Assembly: GCF_014204525.1 (NCBI RefSeq)
Contig: NZ_JACHLP010000002.1
Span: 614,476 to 678,475, forward strand
DNA: 64,000 nt
Direction of reading: 5' to 3'
Origin: Roseateles oligotrophus
GTDB taxonomy: Bacteria; Pseudomonadota; Gammaproteobacteria; Burkholderiales; Burkholderiaceae_C
The position numbers and the translations under genes were made by a program. A model generated the notes under the pieces. It was not told where the DNA came from. It searched no databases and worked only from the letters and a program-made list of their open reading frames with translations. Shown here piece after piece: positions 8,937-15,734 of this stretch (its first letter is position 1; each line of letters begins with the position of its first letter).

Positions 8937-9527
8937 ATGGTTCCCACCACCCCCTTGAGTCACAGCCAGGCCTTGAAGGCCGCCAGCCACAGCACCCACG
9001 AGCGGCTGGACCATCGCATCATGCGCGCCCAGCCCTTTGCCGAGCTGGCCAATTACGGCCGCTTCCTGCAGATGCAGTGGCGCTTCCACACCGACATCGC
9101 CGCCTTGTTCGAGCGCGCCGATCTGGCCCTGCTCCTGCCCGATCTGTGGGAGCGTCAGCGCCTGCGCGAGATCGAGCGGGATCTGGCCGATCTGAACCTC
9201 GCTCCGCCCGCCCCGGGCGCCCAGCCGCCCGCGCTGCAGGCCCAGCAAGCCACGCTGCCCGAGGCTCTGGGCTGGTTCTACGTGGCCGAGGGCTCCAATC
9301 TCGGCGCCGCCCTGCTGTTCAAGGCCGCCGCCAATCTGGGGCTGGACGAGCGCCGCGGTGCTCGCCATCTGGCCGGCCATCCCGAGGGCCGGTTGCGCCA
9401 CTGGCGCGGCTTCACCGACATGCTGGACGCCCAGCCGCTGACGGCCGCCGACCAGGACTCGATGGCCGCCGGTGCTCGCGCCGCCTTCGAGCGCGTACAC
9501 CACCATGTGGACATGCTGCTGGCATGA
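8937..9527 (+). CDS. bhuO: Biliverdin-producing heme oxygenase
   Basis: The 196-residue cytosolic enzyme opens imported heme to release iron, CO and biliverdin. The proximal ligand region is ASHSTHERLDH (His21 is the likely axial ligand). The distal-helix motif is GWFYVAEGSNLGAALLF, equivalent to the YVxEGSxLG motif of bacterial heme oxygenases such as BhuO and PigA. Length is normal. The ATG at 8937 is preferred because an in-frame upstream start at 8871 would run through the terminator hairpin. A cluster of palindromes follows the gene, then a TonB-like gene. Confidence 0.87.
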   Translation: MVPTTPLSHSQALKAASHSTHERLDHRIMRAQPFAELANYGRFLQMQWRFHTDIAALFERADLALLLPDLWERQRLREIERDLADLNLAPPAPGAQPPALQAQQATLPEALGWFYVAEGSNLGAALLFKAAANLGLDERRGARHLAGHPEGRLRHWRGFTDMLDAQPLTAADQDSMAAGARAAFERVHHHVDMLLA

Positions 9528-9574
9528 AAGTGAGCCCCTCGCCCAATCTCGCCCCGCTGAACGCGGGCGAGCCT

Positions 9575-9623
9575 GGTCGGTCCCCCGAGGGGACCAGACC
9601 GCTTGCGGCATTGAGCCGCAAGC
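9575..9623 (+). repeat. Two hairpins preceding the two-hairpin repeat, copy A
   Basis: An imperfect stem GGTCGGTCCCC / GGGGACCAGACC (about 9576-9600) is directly followed by a perfect 9-bp stem GCTTGCGGC / GCCGCAAGC (9601-9623). With the next element they make four hairpins in a row in the gap between the heme oxygenase and TonB-fusion genes. Confidence 0.6.
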
Positions 9624-9651
9624 AGTCTCAGTCGGGCCGGCTTGGCGGGCT

Positions 9652-9722
9652 GGAGTCGGACACAAGCAGTCCCTGCGGACTGCTTGTGCCTACGGAAGGC
9701 CATTGGCCTCTGGCCAATGGCG
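9652..9722 (+). repeat. Two-hairpin REP-like element, copy A
   Basis: GGAGTCGGAC leads into a perfect 11-bp stem ACAAGCAGTCC / GGACTGCTTGT with loop CTGC (9662-9687). The linker is GCCTACGGAAG, and a perfect 10-bp stem GCCATTGGCC / GGCCAATGGC follows (9699-9721). The same design (GGACACAA stem, linker GCCTRACGAAGGCCA, second stem) recurs near 14.85, 15.1 and 20.35 kb. Confidence 0.75.
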
Positions 9723-9790
9723 GCCCGGCGCTCGGCCCGAATACACTTTCATGCGTCGCGGGGGGTGTGCTAACACCATGGACAACTGAC

Positions 9791-10897
9791 ATGATGATGA
9801 GCAAGCGTCTGGCGTGGCTCATGCTGGGTTGGCTTTGCCTGGGCCTGGCCTTGTTGGGGGCCTTGCTGCCCCTGCTGCCCACCACCGTGTTCCTGATCGC
9901 GGCCGCTGCCTGCTTCGGCACCGCCGCGCCGCATTGGGAGGCGCGCCTGCTGGCCCACCCCCGTTTTGGCCCCACTTTGCGCAATTGGCGCGAGCAGGGC
10001 GCCATCTCGGGCCGCGCCAAGTTCTTTGCCGGCTTTGGCATCGCGCTGGGCCTGGCGTTGTTCTTCGCGCGCGTGCAGCCCGGCTGGCTGCTGGGCAGCG
10101 CGGTGGCCTTGCCGATGCTGGGCTGCGCCGTCTATCTGCTGAGCCGTCCGCGGCCGCGGCCCGTGCCCGGTGTGCACGCCGAGGCCGCCAAGCCCGGCCG
10201 CTGGGGCCTGCTCGCCAGTCTGTTGGTGCATGGCCTGCTGGGGGCGGCGCTGTTGCAGCAAATCCTGGCCGTTGCCACACCGGCGGCTGCGCCGGTGCAA
10301 CCGGTGCTGCTGCAGGCGCGGCTGCTGCCGGCCGCGGCACCACCCCAGCCGGTGGAGCTGCGCCGCGCCCCTGAGCCCAGCCGCGCACGGCCGCAAAACG
10401 AGGCCCCGCCGCGCGCGCTGAAGACGCTGGATGCTGAGGTGATGCCGGCGCCGCTGCCCCGGCCGGAGGCCGAGCTGCTGAGCGTGGCCGCGCCCAGTGC
10501 TGAGCTGCCCTTGATTGCGGCGGCCCCGGCCACGCCCGCCCACAGCCAGGCCTCGCTGGCGGCCGCACCGCCCGCGCCGGCCCTGCCGCCCGCAGCCCAG
10601 GCCGGGGGCTTGCACAGCGAGAGCTGGCAGGCCCGGGTGCTGGCCCGGCTGGAGAACTTCCGCAGCTACCCGCCCGGCGCCCGCGCGCGCCGCGAGCAGG
10701 GCGTGGCCCATGTGCAGCTGCGGGTGGATCGCCAGGGCCGCGTCTTGTCCGCCCGCCTGCAGCGCAGCAGCGGCCATGGCGAATTGGACCAGGCCGCCCT
10801 GGCCACCGTGCGCCGCGCCCAACCCCTGCCACCCATCCCCGCCGATTTGCCGCAAGAGCTGGAACTGCTGGTGCCGGTGGAGTTCTTTATCTCCTAA
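9791..10897 (+). CDS. DUF454 membrane protein fused to a TonB C-terminal domain
   Basis: The 368-residue protein joins two families. Residues 3-118 are a DUF454 (YbaN-like) domain with two pairs of membrane segments around the typical LPLLPTTVFLIAAAACF and HWEARLLAHPRFGPTLRNW motifs. A membrane span follows at about 137-160 (GLLASLLVHGLLGAALLQQI). Next come a proline/alanine-rich periplasmic spacer (about 165-275) and a TonB C-terminal domain with the conserved YP (NFRSYPPGARARREQGVAHV) and a QLRVDRQGRVLSA strand. It probably energises the nearby heme receptor. No exbB or exbD is in the window. The ATG at 9791 begins a run of three ATG-like codons; its length fits the DUF454 start. Confidence 0.85.
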   Translation: MMMSKRLAWLMLGWLCLGLALLGALLPLLPTTVFLIAAAACFGTAAPHWEARLLAHPRFGPTLRNWREQGAISGRAKFFAGFGIALGLALFFARVQPGWLLGSAVALPMLGCAVYLLSRPRPRPVPGVHAEAAKPGRWGLLASLLVHGLLGAALLQQILAVATPAAAPVQPVLLQARLLPAAAPPQPVELRRAPEPSRARPQNEAPPRALKTLDAEVMPAPLPRPEAELLSVAAPSAELPLIAAAPATPAHSQASLAAAPPAPALPPAAQAGGLHSESWQARVLARLENFRSYPPGARARREQGVAHVQLRVDRQGRVLSARLQRSSGHGELDQAALATVRRAQPLPPIPADLPQELELLVPVEFFIS

Positions 10898-12102
10898 CTG
10901 ATCACACCCTCGGCGCGCAGCCCGGCGATCTCGTCCGCCGTGTAGCCCAGCTCCTGCAGCAAGCTTTCGCTGTGCTCGCCCAGCCGGGGTGCGTCTAGGC
11001 GCAGGGGCAGGCGCTCGCCGTCCAGGCTCAGCGGCAGCAGGGGCACGCGGCTGGCGCGGCCATCGGGCAGGGTCATGGGCGCCAGGCCGCCGGTGGCCAG
11101 CAGATGGGGGTCGTCCATCAATTGCTCGGGCCGGGTGATGGGGGCGAAGGGCAGGCCCTGGGCCTCGAAGATGGACGTGATGTCGGTCAGCGAGCGCGGT
11201 CCCAGGCGCTCGCGCAGCGTCGGAATCAGCCAGTCGCGGGCGCGCACGCGCTGCTGGTTATCGGCCACGCGGGGGTCGGCCGCCAGGTCGGCGAAGCCAA
11301 AGGCCTGGCAGAACAGCTGCCACTGCGTGTCGCTGACCACGGCCAGAAAAATCTGCTCCCCGTCCGCCACCTTGAACACGTCGTAAACACCCCAGGGCGA
11401 GATGCGATTCGGCATGGGCGCGGCGGCTTGGCCGCTGATGGCGTACTGCATCATGTGCTGGGCCACCAGAAAGACATTGTTCTCGAACAGGGCAGCCTGC
11501 ACCTGCTGGCCCCGCCCCGTGCTGTGACGCTGCTGCAAGGCGGCCAGCACGCCGATGGCGCCGAACATGCCACCCATGATGTCGTTGACGCTGCTGCCCG
11601 CGCGCAGCGGATCGCCCGGCCGGCCCGTCATATAGGCCAGGCCGCCCATCATCTGCACCACCTCGTCCAGGGCCGTGCGGTGCTCGTAGGGGCCGGGCAG
11701 AAAGCCTTTGTGCGAGACGTAAATCAGGCGGGGGTTGAGGCCGCTCAAGGCCGCGTAGCCCAGGCCCAGGGCCTCCATGCTGCCACTCTTGAAGTTCTCG
11801 CTGAACACATCGGCGCTGGCCAGCAGCTTGAGCGTTATTTCCAGGCCACGTGGGTTCTTGATGTCCAGGGCCAGGCTCTTCTTGTTGCGGTTGAACAGCG
11901 GGTAAAAGCCCGTGCCTGCGCCCAGCAGGCGGCGGGTGTTGTCGCCCGTCAGCGGCTCGATCTTGATCACCTCGGCGCCCAGATCGGCCAGCACCATGCC
12001 GCAGGTGGGCCCCATGACCATATGGGTGAACTCGATCACGCGCAGGCCCGCCAGGGGCAGGGAGGGTGTGGCGGAGGTTTGGGCTGGGGCTGCTGGGTTC
12101 AT
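10894..12102 (-). CDS. CaiB/BaiF family (class III) CoA-transferase
   Basis: The 402-residue cytosolic enzyme moves CoA between carboxylic acids. The start LAGLRVIEFTHMVMGPTCGM, the ADLGAEVIKIEPLTGDNTR motif and the NRNKKSLALDIKNPRG segment are diagnostic of class III. GTGFYPLFNRNKKS and later GMFGAIGVLAALQQR also fit. The ATG at 12102 gives the normal size. An open frame continues to 12618 but only antisense to the next gene. It overlaps the DUF454-TonB stop by 4 bp (convergent) and is divergent from the PanE-like gene, 24 bp away. The substrate cannot be read from sequence. Confidence 0.9.
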   Translation of the reverse strand: MNPAAPAQTSATPSLPLAGLRVIEFTHMVMGPTCGMVLADLGAEVIKIEPLTGDNTRRLLGAGTGFYPLFNRNKKSLALDIKNPRGLEITLKLLASADVFSENFKSGSMEALGLGYAALSGLNPRLIYVSHKGFLPGPYEHRTALDEVVQMMGGLAYMTGRPGDPLRAGSSVNDIMGGMFGAIGVLAALQQRHSTGRGQQVQAALFENNVFLVAQHMMQYAISGQAAAPMPNRISPWGVYDVFKVADGEQIFLAVVSDTQWQLFCQAFGFADLAADPRVADNQQRVRARDWLIPTLRERLGPRSLTDITSIFEAQGLPFAPITRPEQLMDDPHLLATGGLAPMTLPDGRASRVPLLPLSLDGERLPLRLDAPRLGEHSESLLQELGYTADEIAGLRAEGVIS

Positions 12103-12126
12103 GCGAGACTGCCGGCTCGGGAGAGC

Positions 12127-13128
12127 ATGGATATGAAGATCTGTATTGTGGGCGCTGGCGCCATCGGGGGCTGGTTCGGGGCGTTCTTGGCCAGCCGTTT
12201 GGGTGAGGACCTGGTGTTGAGCGTGCTGGCGCGGGGGGCTACCTTGGCCGCCTTGCGCGCGCAGGGCTTGCGCATGGAGACGGGGGCAGAGCGCCTGACC
12301 GTGCGGCCGCAGCGGCTCAGCGCCGACCCGGCCGAGCTGGGTCAGCAAGACCTCATCATCCTGGCCGTCAAGGGCCCGTCCCTGGCCGCCGTGGCGCCGG
12401 CCGTCAAGGCCATGATGGGCCCTGAGACCCGCGTGCTGGTGGCCATGAATGGCGTGCCCTGGTGGTTTTTCGAGGGCCTGGGCGGCGAGCTGGAAGGCAC
12501 GCATCTGGACAGCGTGGACCCCGGCGGCGCCGTGGCCGCCCTGATCCCGGCCGAGCAGGTGATTGGCTGCGTGGTCCACGCCAGCTGCGCCACGCCCGAG
12601 CCCGGCCTGGTGCGCCATGTGATGGGCATGGGCCTGATCATCGGTGCGCCCGCCGGCGGCCGACCCGAGCCGGTTGTGCGCCTGGCCGAACTCTTAGGGC
12701 GAGCGGGTTTCAAGGTCGGCGTGTCCGAGCGCATCCAGCGCGACATCTGGTACAAGCTCTGGGGCAATATGACCACCAACCCCATGTCTGCCTTGACCGG
12801 CGCCACCTGCGACCGCATCCTGGATGACGAGCTGGTGCGCGGCCTGATGACCCGCATCATGCTGGAGGCGGCCGAGATCGGCGCCCGCATGGGCTGCGCC
12901 ATCGACCAGACGCCCGAGCAGCGCCATGCCATCACCCGCTCGCTGGGTGCCTTCAAGACCTCGATGCTGCAAGACCTTGAGGCCGGCCGCCCGCTGGAGT
13001 ACGGCGCCCTGATCGGCGCGGCGCGCGAGATCGGTCAGAAGCTGGGCATGGAGACGCCGTTTACCGATGCCCTACTGGGGCTGGTGCGCTTGATGGCGCA
13101 GAGCCGGGGTTTGAACCCGGCAGCCTGA
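12127..13128 (+). CDS. panE: Ketopantoate reductase-family oxidoreductase
   Basis: The 333-residue NADPH-dependent reductase begins with MDMKICIVGAGAIGGWFGAF, the Rossmann GxGxxG of 2-dehydropantoate 2-reductase. It has the catalytic-lysine segment IWYKLWGNMTTNPMSALTGA and a C-terminal ApbA/PanE helical domain with RPLEYGALIGA. In the canonical role it makes pantoate for CoA synthesis. Several paralogues in this family reduce other 2-oxo acids, so the specific reaction is uncertain. Its last 68 bases overlap the convergent LEA-like gene. The neighbouring CoA-transferase hints at acyl metabolism but does not prove a shared pathway. Confidence 0.85.
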   Translation: MDMKICIVGAGAIGGWFGAFLASRLGEDLVLSVLARGATLAALRAQGLRMETGAERLTVRPQRLSADPAELGQQDLIILAVKGPSLAAVAPAVKAMMGPETRVLVAMNGVPWWFFEGLGGELEGTHLDSVDPGGAVAALIPAEQVIGCVVHASCATPEPGLVRHVMGMGLIIGAPAGGRPEPVVRLAELLGRAGFKVGVSERIQRDIWYKLWGNMTTNPMSALTGATCDRILDDELVRGLMTRIMLEAAEIGARMGCAIDQTPEQRHAITRSLGAFKTSMLQDLEAGRPLEYGALIGAAREIGQKLGMETPFTDALLGLVRLMAQSRGLNPAA

Positions 13129-13567
13129 GCAGCCCCGTGTCGCTGAAGCGCACGGAGCCGAACAGGCCGCCGGCTAATTTGCCAGTCAGCTCATAAGGCA
13201 GCTCGCCGCGTTCCGCCGCCTCGCCCAGGCCAAAGGCCTGGCGCACGGCGGCGAAGGCGGAGACGGTCAGGGGCACGTTCACAAGCGCTTCGCCAAAGCG
13301 CGGCACCACGCCTTTTTGATCGCTGACGCCGCTGGCAAAGCGTTTGCCGTTCAGCGCCAGCTCCAGGGCCACGCCGTCAAATTCGATGGCGCGCTCGTTC
13401 GGGTTCTGCACGCGCAGCTTGACCAGCAGGCGCAGTTCCAGGCCTTCACCGGCCAGCGTTTCCACGCCGGCCACCTGGACGCGCAAGGCATCGCCCTGGC
13501 CCAGACTGGCGCAGCCGGCCAGGGCGAACAGGGCCAGCAGTGAGGAGCGGCGGGAGAGCTTCATCAT
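13061..13567 (-). CDS. LEA14-like (WHy-domain) lipoprotein
   Basis: The 168-residue protein has a lipoprotein signal: LSRRSSLLALFALAGCAS, lipobox LAGC with Cys19. The mature part is a single LEA type 2/WHy beta-sandwich (VKLRVQNPNERAIEFDGVAL is the characteristic NPN motif). It should sit in the envelope facing the periplasm; function in this family is not established. The C-terminal tail (GSNPGSAPSSAPAPVGHR) is low-complexity and overlaps 68 bases of the PanE-like gene. The start lies only 12 bases from the cloverleaf element at 13579, so that element may carry or displace its promoter. Confidence 0.75.
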   Translation of the reverse strand: MMKLSRRSSLLALFALAGCASLGQGDALRVQVAGVETLAGEGLELRLLVKLRVQNPNERAIEFDGVALELALNGKRFASGVSDQKGVVPRFGEALVNVPLTVSAFAAVRQAFGLGEAAERGELPYELTGKLAGGLFGSVRFSDTGLLRLPGSNPGSAPSSAPAPVGHR

Positions 13568-13578
13568 GATGGGTTTCC

Positions 13579-13850
13579 TAGGGCCTGTTAGCACTACGGC
13601 AATGGGCCGCGAAGGCTCGCCCCGGCGGGCTAGGCAAGGCGCAGCGCGCCGCCCGCACTCGCGTGCGGGCAAGCCGGTGCAACGCAGCATAGCCCACCGG
13701 GGCGAGCCTTCCCGAAGGGTTGTGCCCAGCCAGGGGCGCATGCGGCGTTGCAAATCCTCGCCGGGTGTCCAACCCGGCTGCGGTTTGCGCCTTGCCTGCA
13801 CCCCTGGCTGGGCACAACGCGACCCATTGCCGTAGCGCTAACAGGCCCTA
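13579..13850. mobile_element. MITE-like element with 33-bp terminal inverted repeats and cloverleaf fold
   Basis: The ends are 33-base inverted repeats (13579-13611 and 13818-13850, beginning TAGGGCCTGTTAGC) that differ at only two positions. Inside are two further perfect inverted pairs: 14 bp (13612-13625 with 13697-13710) and 18 bp (13719-13736 with 13801-13818). The first encloses a smaller hairpin GCCCGCAC/GTGCGGGC, and the second encloses GCCGGGT/ACCCGGC. A single strand would therefore fold as a three-way or cloverleaf structure. There is no open frame that looks coding. Size and ends fit a non-autonomous mobile element; no transposase is in the window. Confidence 0.8.
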
Positions 13851-14525
13851 GCGCGCCAGCACGCGCAGCAGCCATGCATTGAGGTCTTGCACCTCTTCCA
13901 TGCACAGTGAGTGTTCCATTGGGTACTCATGCCATTCGGGCCGGTAGCCCAGGGCTTGCAAATGCGCTTGCGCGGCCTGACCGCGGCTCAGCGCTACGAC
14001 CGGGTCGCGCGTGCCATGGGCCAGGAAGATGGGGGTGTCGCGGTTGGCCGCCTGGGCTTCGGCGGCGGTGCTCTCGGCCAGGGGCAGATAGCCCGACAGG
14101 CCGGCCAGGCCGCCCAGGCGCTGCGGGTAGCGCAGGCCGGCCAGCAGGGTCATGGCGCAGCCCTGCGAGAAGCCCGAGAGCACGATGCGATGGGCCGGCA
14201 TGCCGCGCGCGATCTCACGGTCCAGCAGCGCGTGGACCTGTGCGATGGACTCGCGCAGGCCGGCCTCGTCCTCGCGGCGTTGCAGATCGGCATGGCTGAT
14301 GTCGTACCAGGCCCGCATGCGGTGGCCGCCGTTGATGGTGACGGGCCGCTCGGGCGCGCGCGGCATCACGCAGCGCACGGGGCCTATGGCCGCCAGATCG
14401 AGCGCGTCGAACATGGGCACGAAATCGGCCCCGTCGGCGCCCAGGCCGTGCAGCACGATCAGGGTGGCGCCGGGTGCTGTGGCGGGGTTGAGTTCGAGGG
14501 TGGAAAGGGCGGTGTGTGTGCTCAT
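13848..14525 (-). CDS. Carboxylesterase / phospholipase of the alpha/beta-hydrolase 2 family
   Basis: The 225-residue cytosolic esterase has the family start LIVLHGLGADGADF, the DLAAIGPVRCVMPRAP segment, and nucleophile elbow GFSQGCAM. The catalytic Asp is in AHGTRDPVV and the catalytic His in YPMEHSLCMEE. Length matches the family (about 220). Such enzymes hydrolyse small acyl esters or lysophospholipids. The TAG stop (13848-13850) is formed by the terminal bases of the cloverleaf element, so the C-terminus may have been altered by the insertion. The end WLLRVLAR nevertheless looks complete. Confidence 0.9.
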   Translation of the reverse strand: MSTHTALSTLELNPATAPGATLIVLHGLGADGADFVPMFDALDLAAIGPVRCVMPRAPERPVTINGGHRMRAWYDISHADLQRREDEAGLRESIAQVHALLDREIARGMPAHRIVLSGFSQGCAMTLLAGLRYPQRLGGLAGLSGYLPLAESTAAEAQAANRDTPIFLAHGTRDPVVALSRGQAAQAHLQALGYRPEWHEYPMEHSLCMEEVQDLNAWLLRVLAR

Positions 14526-14529
14526 GGCC

Positions 14530-15038
14530 CTATGGTAGCGGGGGCTCGAAACCCGGATAAATCCTGTACTGCGGCAAGCCGCCCGCGATCTCATGCCAGG
14601 CGGCCTTGGAGTCGCAGAAGACATGGCGCTCTGGCCGTCCGCCCGGGTCCTGGTCCAGGCTGCCCAGATGCAGCACCAGGGTCTCGGGCCGGTTCAGGCG
14701 CTGGATGAAGAGGGGTGAGCCGCATTGCCCGCAAAAGCATTTGAGCCGCTGCGGGGAGGCGGCGTAGCGCTGGATCAGCTCCGTCCCTTGAGTCAGCTTG
14801 AATTGAGTGTCAGCAATGACGGCGGTGGTGGAAAAAGCTGAGTCCGGACACAAGGCCCGGAAGGGGCTTGTGCCTGACGAAGGCCAAGGGGCGATACAAG
14901 CTCCTTGGCCGAGCCACCGGTCTTGCGGCAGCGGCTGCCGTGGCAGTACTCGATCAGGCCCAGCGGGCCTTGGATGGCGTAGCGAACGGCGCCGCAGAGG
15001 CAGCCGCCGCTGTGCAGGAGTGGGCTGGTGTCGGGCAT
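14530..15038 (-). pseudogene. GFA/CENP-V family gene broken by a 71-bp repeat insertion
   Basis: The N-terminal part (15038 to about 14914) reads GGCLCGAVRYAIQGPLGLIE then CRKTGGS. The C-terminal part continues in another frame from about 14840 as AFSTTAVIADTQFKL and ends after CFCGQCGSPLF. Joined, they give one normal zinc-binding GFA protein of about 140 residues. Between them lies exactly one copy of the two-hairpin repeat, 71 bp and hence frameshifting, flanked by similar hexamers GCTGAG and GCCGAG. The zinc motif CHCSxCRK also reads CHGSRCRK, so one Cys is lost. The gene was probably a glutathione or small-adduct zinc protein and is now inactive. Confidence 0.85.
14837..14913 (+). repeat. 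Two-hairpin REP-like element, copy B, inside the GFA gene
   Basis: GAGTCCGGAC leads to a stem ACAAGGCCC / GGGGCTTGT with a GGAA loop (one mismatch). Linker GCCTGACGAAGG precedes a perfect 8-bp stem GGCCAAGG / CCTTGGCC. The element is bounded by GCTGAG (14837-14842) and GCCGAG (14908-14913), which look like a short target duplication with one difference. Confidence 0.8.
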
Positions 15039-15051
15039 GGTTGGACGGGGG

Positions 15052-15077
15052 AATGCAGGGCCTGGTGGCCCTGCATT
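15052..15077. repeat. Perfect 11-bp palindromic hairpin
   Basis: AATGCAGGGCC and GGCCCTGCATT flank TGGT just upstream of the GFA start and next to repeat copy C. Without a T run it is not an obvious terminator; it may belong to the repeat cluster. Confidence 0.5.
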
Positions 15078-15081
15078 GTCA

Positions 15082-15153
15082 GACCTGGCGCCGGTATCGC
15101 GCCAAGTCCTTCGCCAGGCACAAATGCCTTCCGGCCTTTGTGTCCGGGCTCAG
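15082..15153 (-). repeat. Two-hairpin REP-like element, copy C
   Basis: Read on the minus strand it gives CCCGGACACAAAGGCC, a GGAA loop, GGCATTTGTGCCTGGCGAAG, then a stem GACTTGGCGC / GCGCCAGGTC. It is the same arrangement as copy B in opposite orientation, 170 bases away, immediately after the ribH2 stop. B and C together bracket the GFA N-terminal coding part. Confidence 0.75.
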
Positions 15154-15157
15154 CGCG

Positions 15158-15631
15158 TCAGCCCGGCAAGCTGCGCAGGCTGCTCAGGGTCTGCAAGCAG
15201 GCCTGGGCCGCCTCGCGGCCCTTGAGGACAAAGTGCTCGCGGAAGAACTGGCTGTGCTCCTCATGGCCGTGGAAGTCGCGTGGCGTCAGCACGGCCGAGA
15301 AGACCGGCACATCGCAGTCCAGCTGCACCCGCATCAGGCCGTCGATGACGGCGCTGGCGACGAATTCATGGCGGTAGATGCCGCCGTTGACGACGAAGGC
15401 AAAGGCCACGATGGCGTCGAACTGGCCGCTGCGCGCCAGCCTCTGCGCGTGCAGCGGGATCTCGAAGGCGCCGGGGACTTCGAATTGGCGCAGGCCCGCG
15501 ATGGGGACTCGACAACGCTCGAACTCGGCCGCAAAGGAGCGGGTGGCGGCACCGACGATGTCCTTGTGCCAGCCGGCGCTGACCAAGGCCACGCGGGCCG
15601 GGCTGCTGTGTGAGGGGTCAATCTGATTCAT
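15158..15631 (-). CDS. ribH2: 6,7-dimethyl-8-ribityllumazine synthase, type RibH2
   Basis: The 157-residue enzyme condenses ribulose-phosphate-derived butanone phosphate with the pyrimidine amine in the next-to-last step of riboflavin synthesis. The segments FEVPGAFEIPLHAQRLAR, GGIYRHEFVASAVIDGLM and LTPRDFHGHEEHSQFF resemble the decameric RibH2 type known from Brucella and rhizobia more than the ordinary RibH. It stands alone rather than in a rib operon, with an FMN riboswitch directly upstream (15735-15975). A Shine-Dalgarno-like AAGGAAA precedes the ATG. I expect another RibH elsewhere in the genome, making this a conditional second copy. Confidence 0.87.
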   Translation of the reverse strand: MNQIDPSHSSPARVALVSAGWHKDIVGAATRSFAAEFERCRVPIAGLRQFEVPGAFEIPLHAQRLARSGQFDAIVAFAFVVNGGIYRHEFVASAVIDGLMRVQLDCDVPVFSAVLTPRDFHGHEEHSQFFREHFVLKGREAAQACLQTLSSLRSLPG

Positions 15632-15682
15632 GGTTTGTTTCCTTCAAAAGAGGGCTTGCCAGAATCAGGGCGCACGCAAACG

Positions 15683-15725
15683 CGGCGGCGGCCCTCCCCT
15701 TTGTGAATGGGCAAGGCCGTCGCCG
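15683..15725 (-). promoter_or_regulatory. Candidate expression-platform hairpin of the FMN riboswitch
   Basis: On the minus strand, CGGCGACGGCC (15725-15715) pairs with GGCCGCCGCCG (15693-15683), an 11-base stem with one mismatch. It lies between the aptamer and the ribH2 start. There is no clear T run after it, so control could be by structure near the ribosome site or by Rho rather than intrinsic termination. Confidence 0.45.
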
Positions 15726-15734
15726 TGAGACTGC

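Noticed and set aside
6402..9665. A 1087-codon open frame on the minus strand across the heme receptor gene
   Set aside because: It is antisense to a receptor gene with clear domains, is rich in Gly/Ala/Gln/Leu as expected from high-GC shadow frames, and matches no family.
9571..9722. CRISPR-like array
   Set aside because: The hairpins are different from each other and lack constant repeats with equal spacers; no cas gene is in the window.
13630..13905. Open frames inside the cloverleaf element
   Set aside because: They follow the inverted repeats and have no start signal or family resemblance; the structure explains the sequence better.
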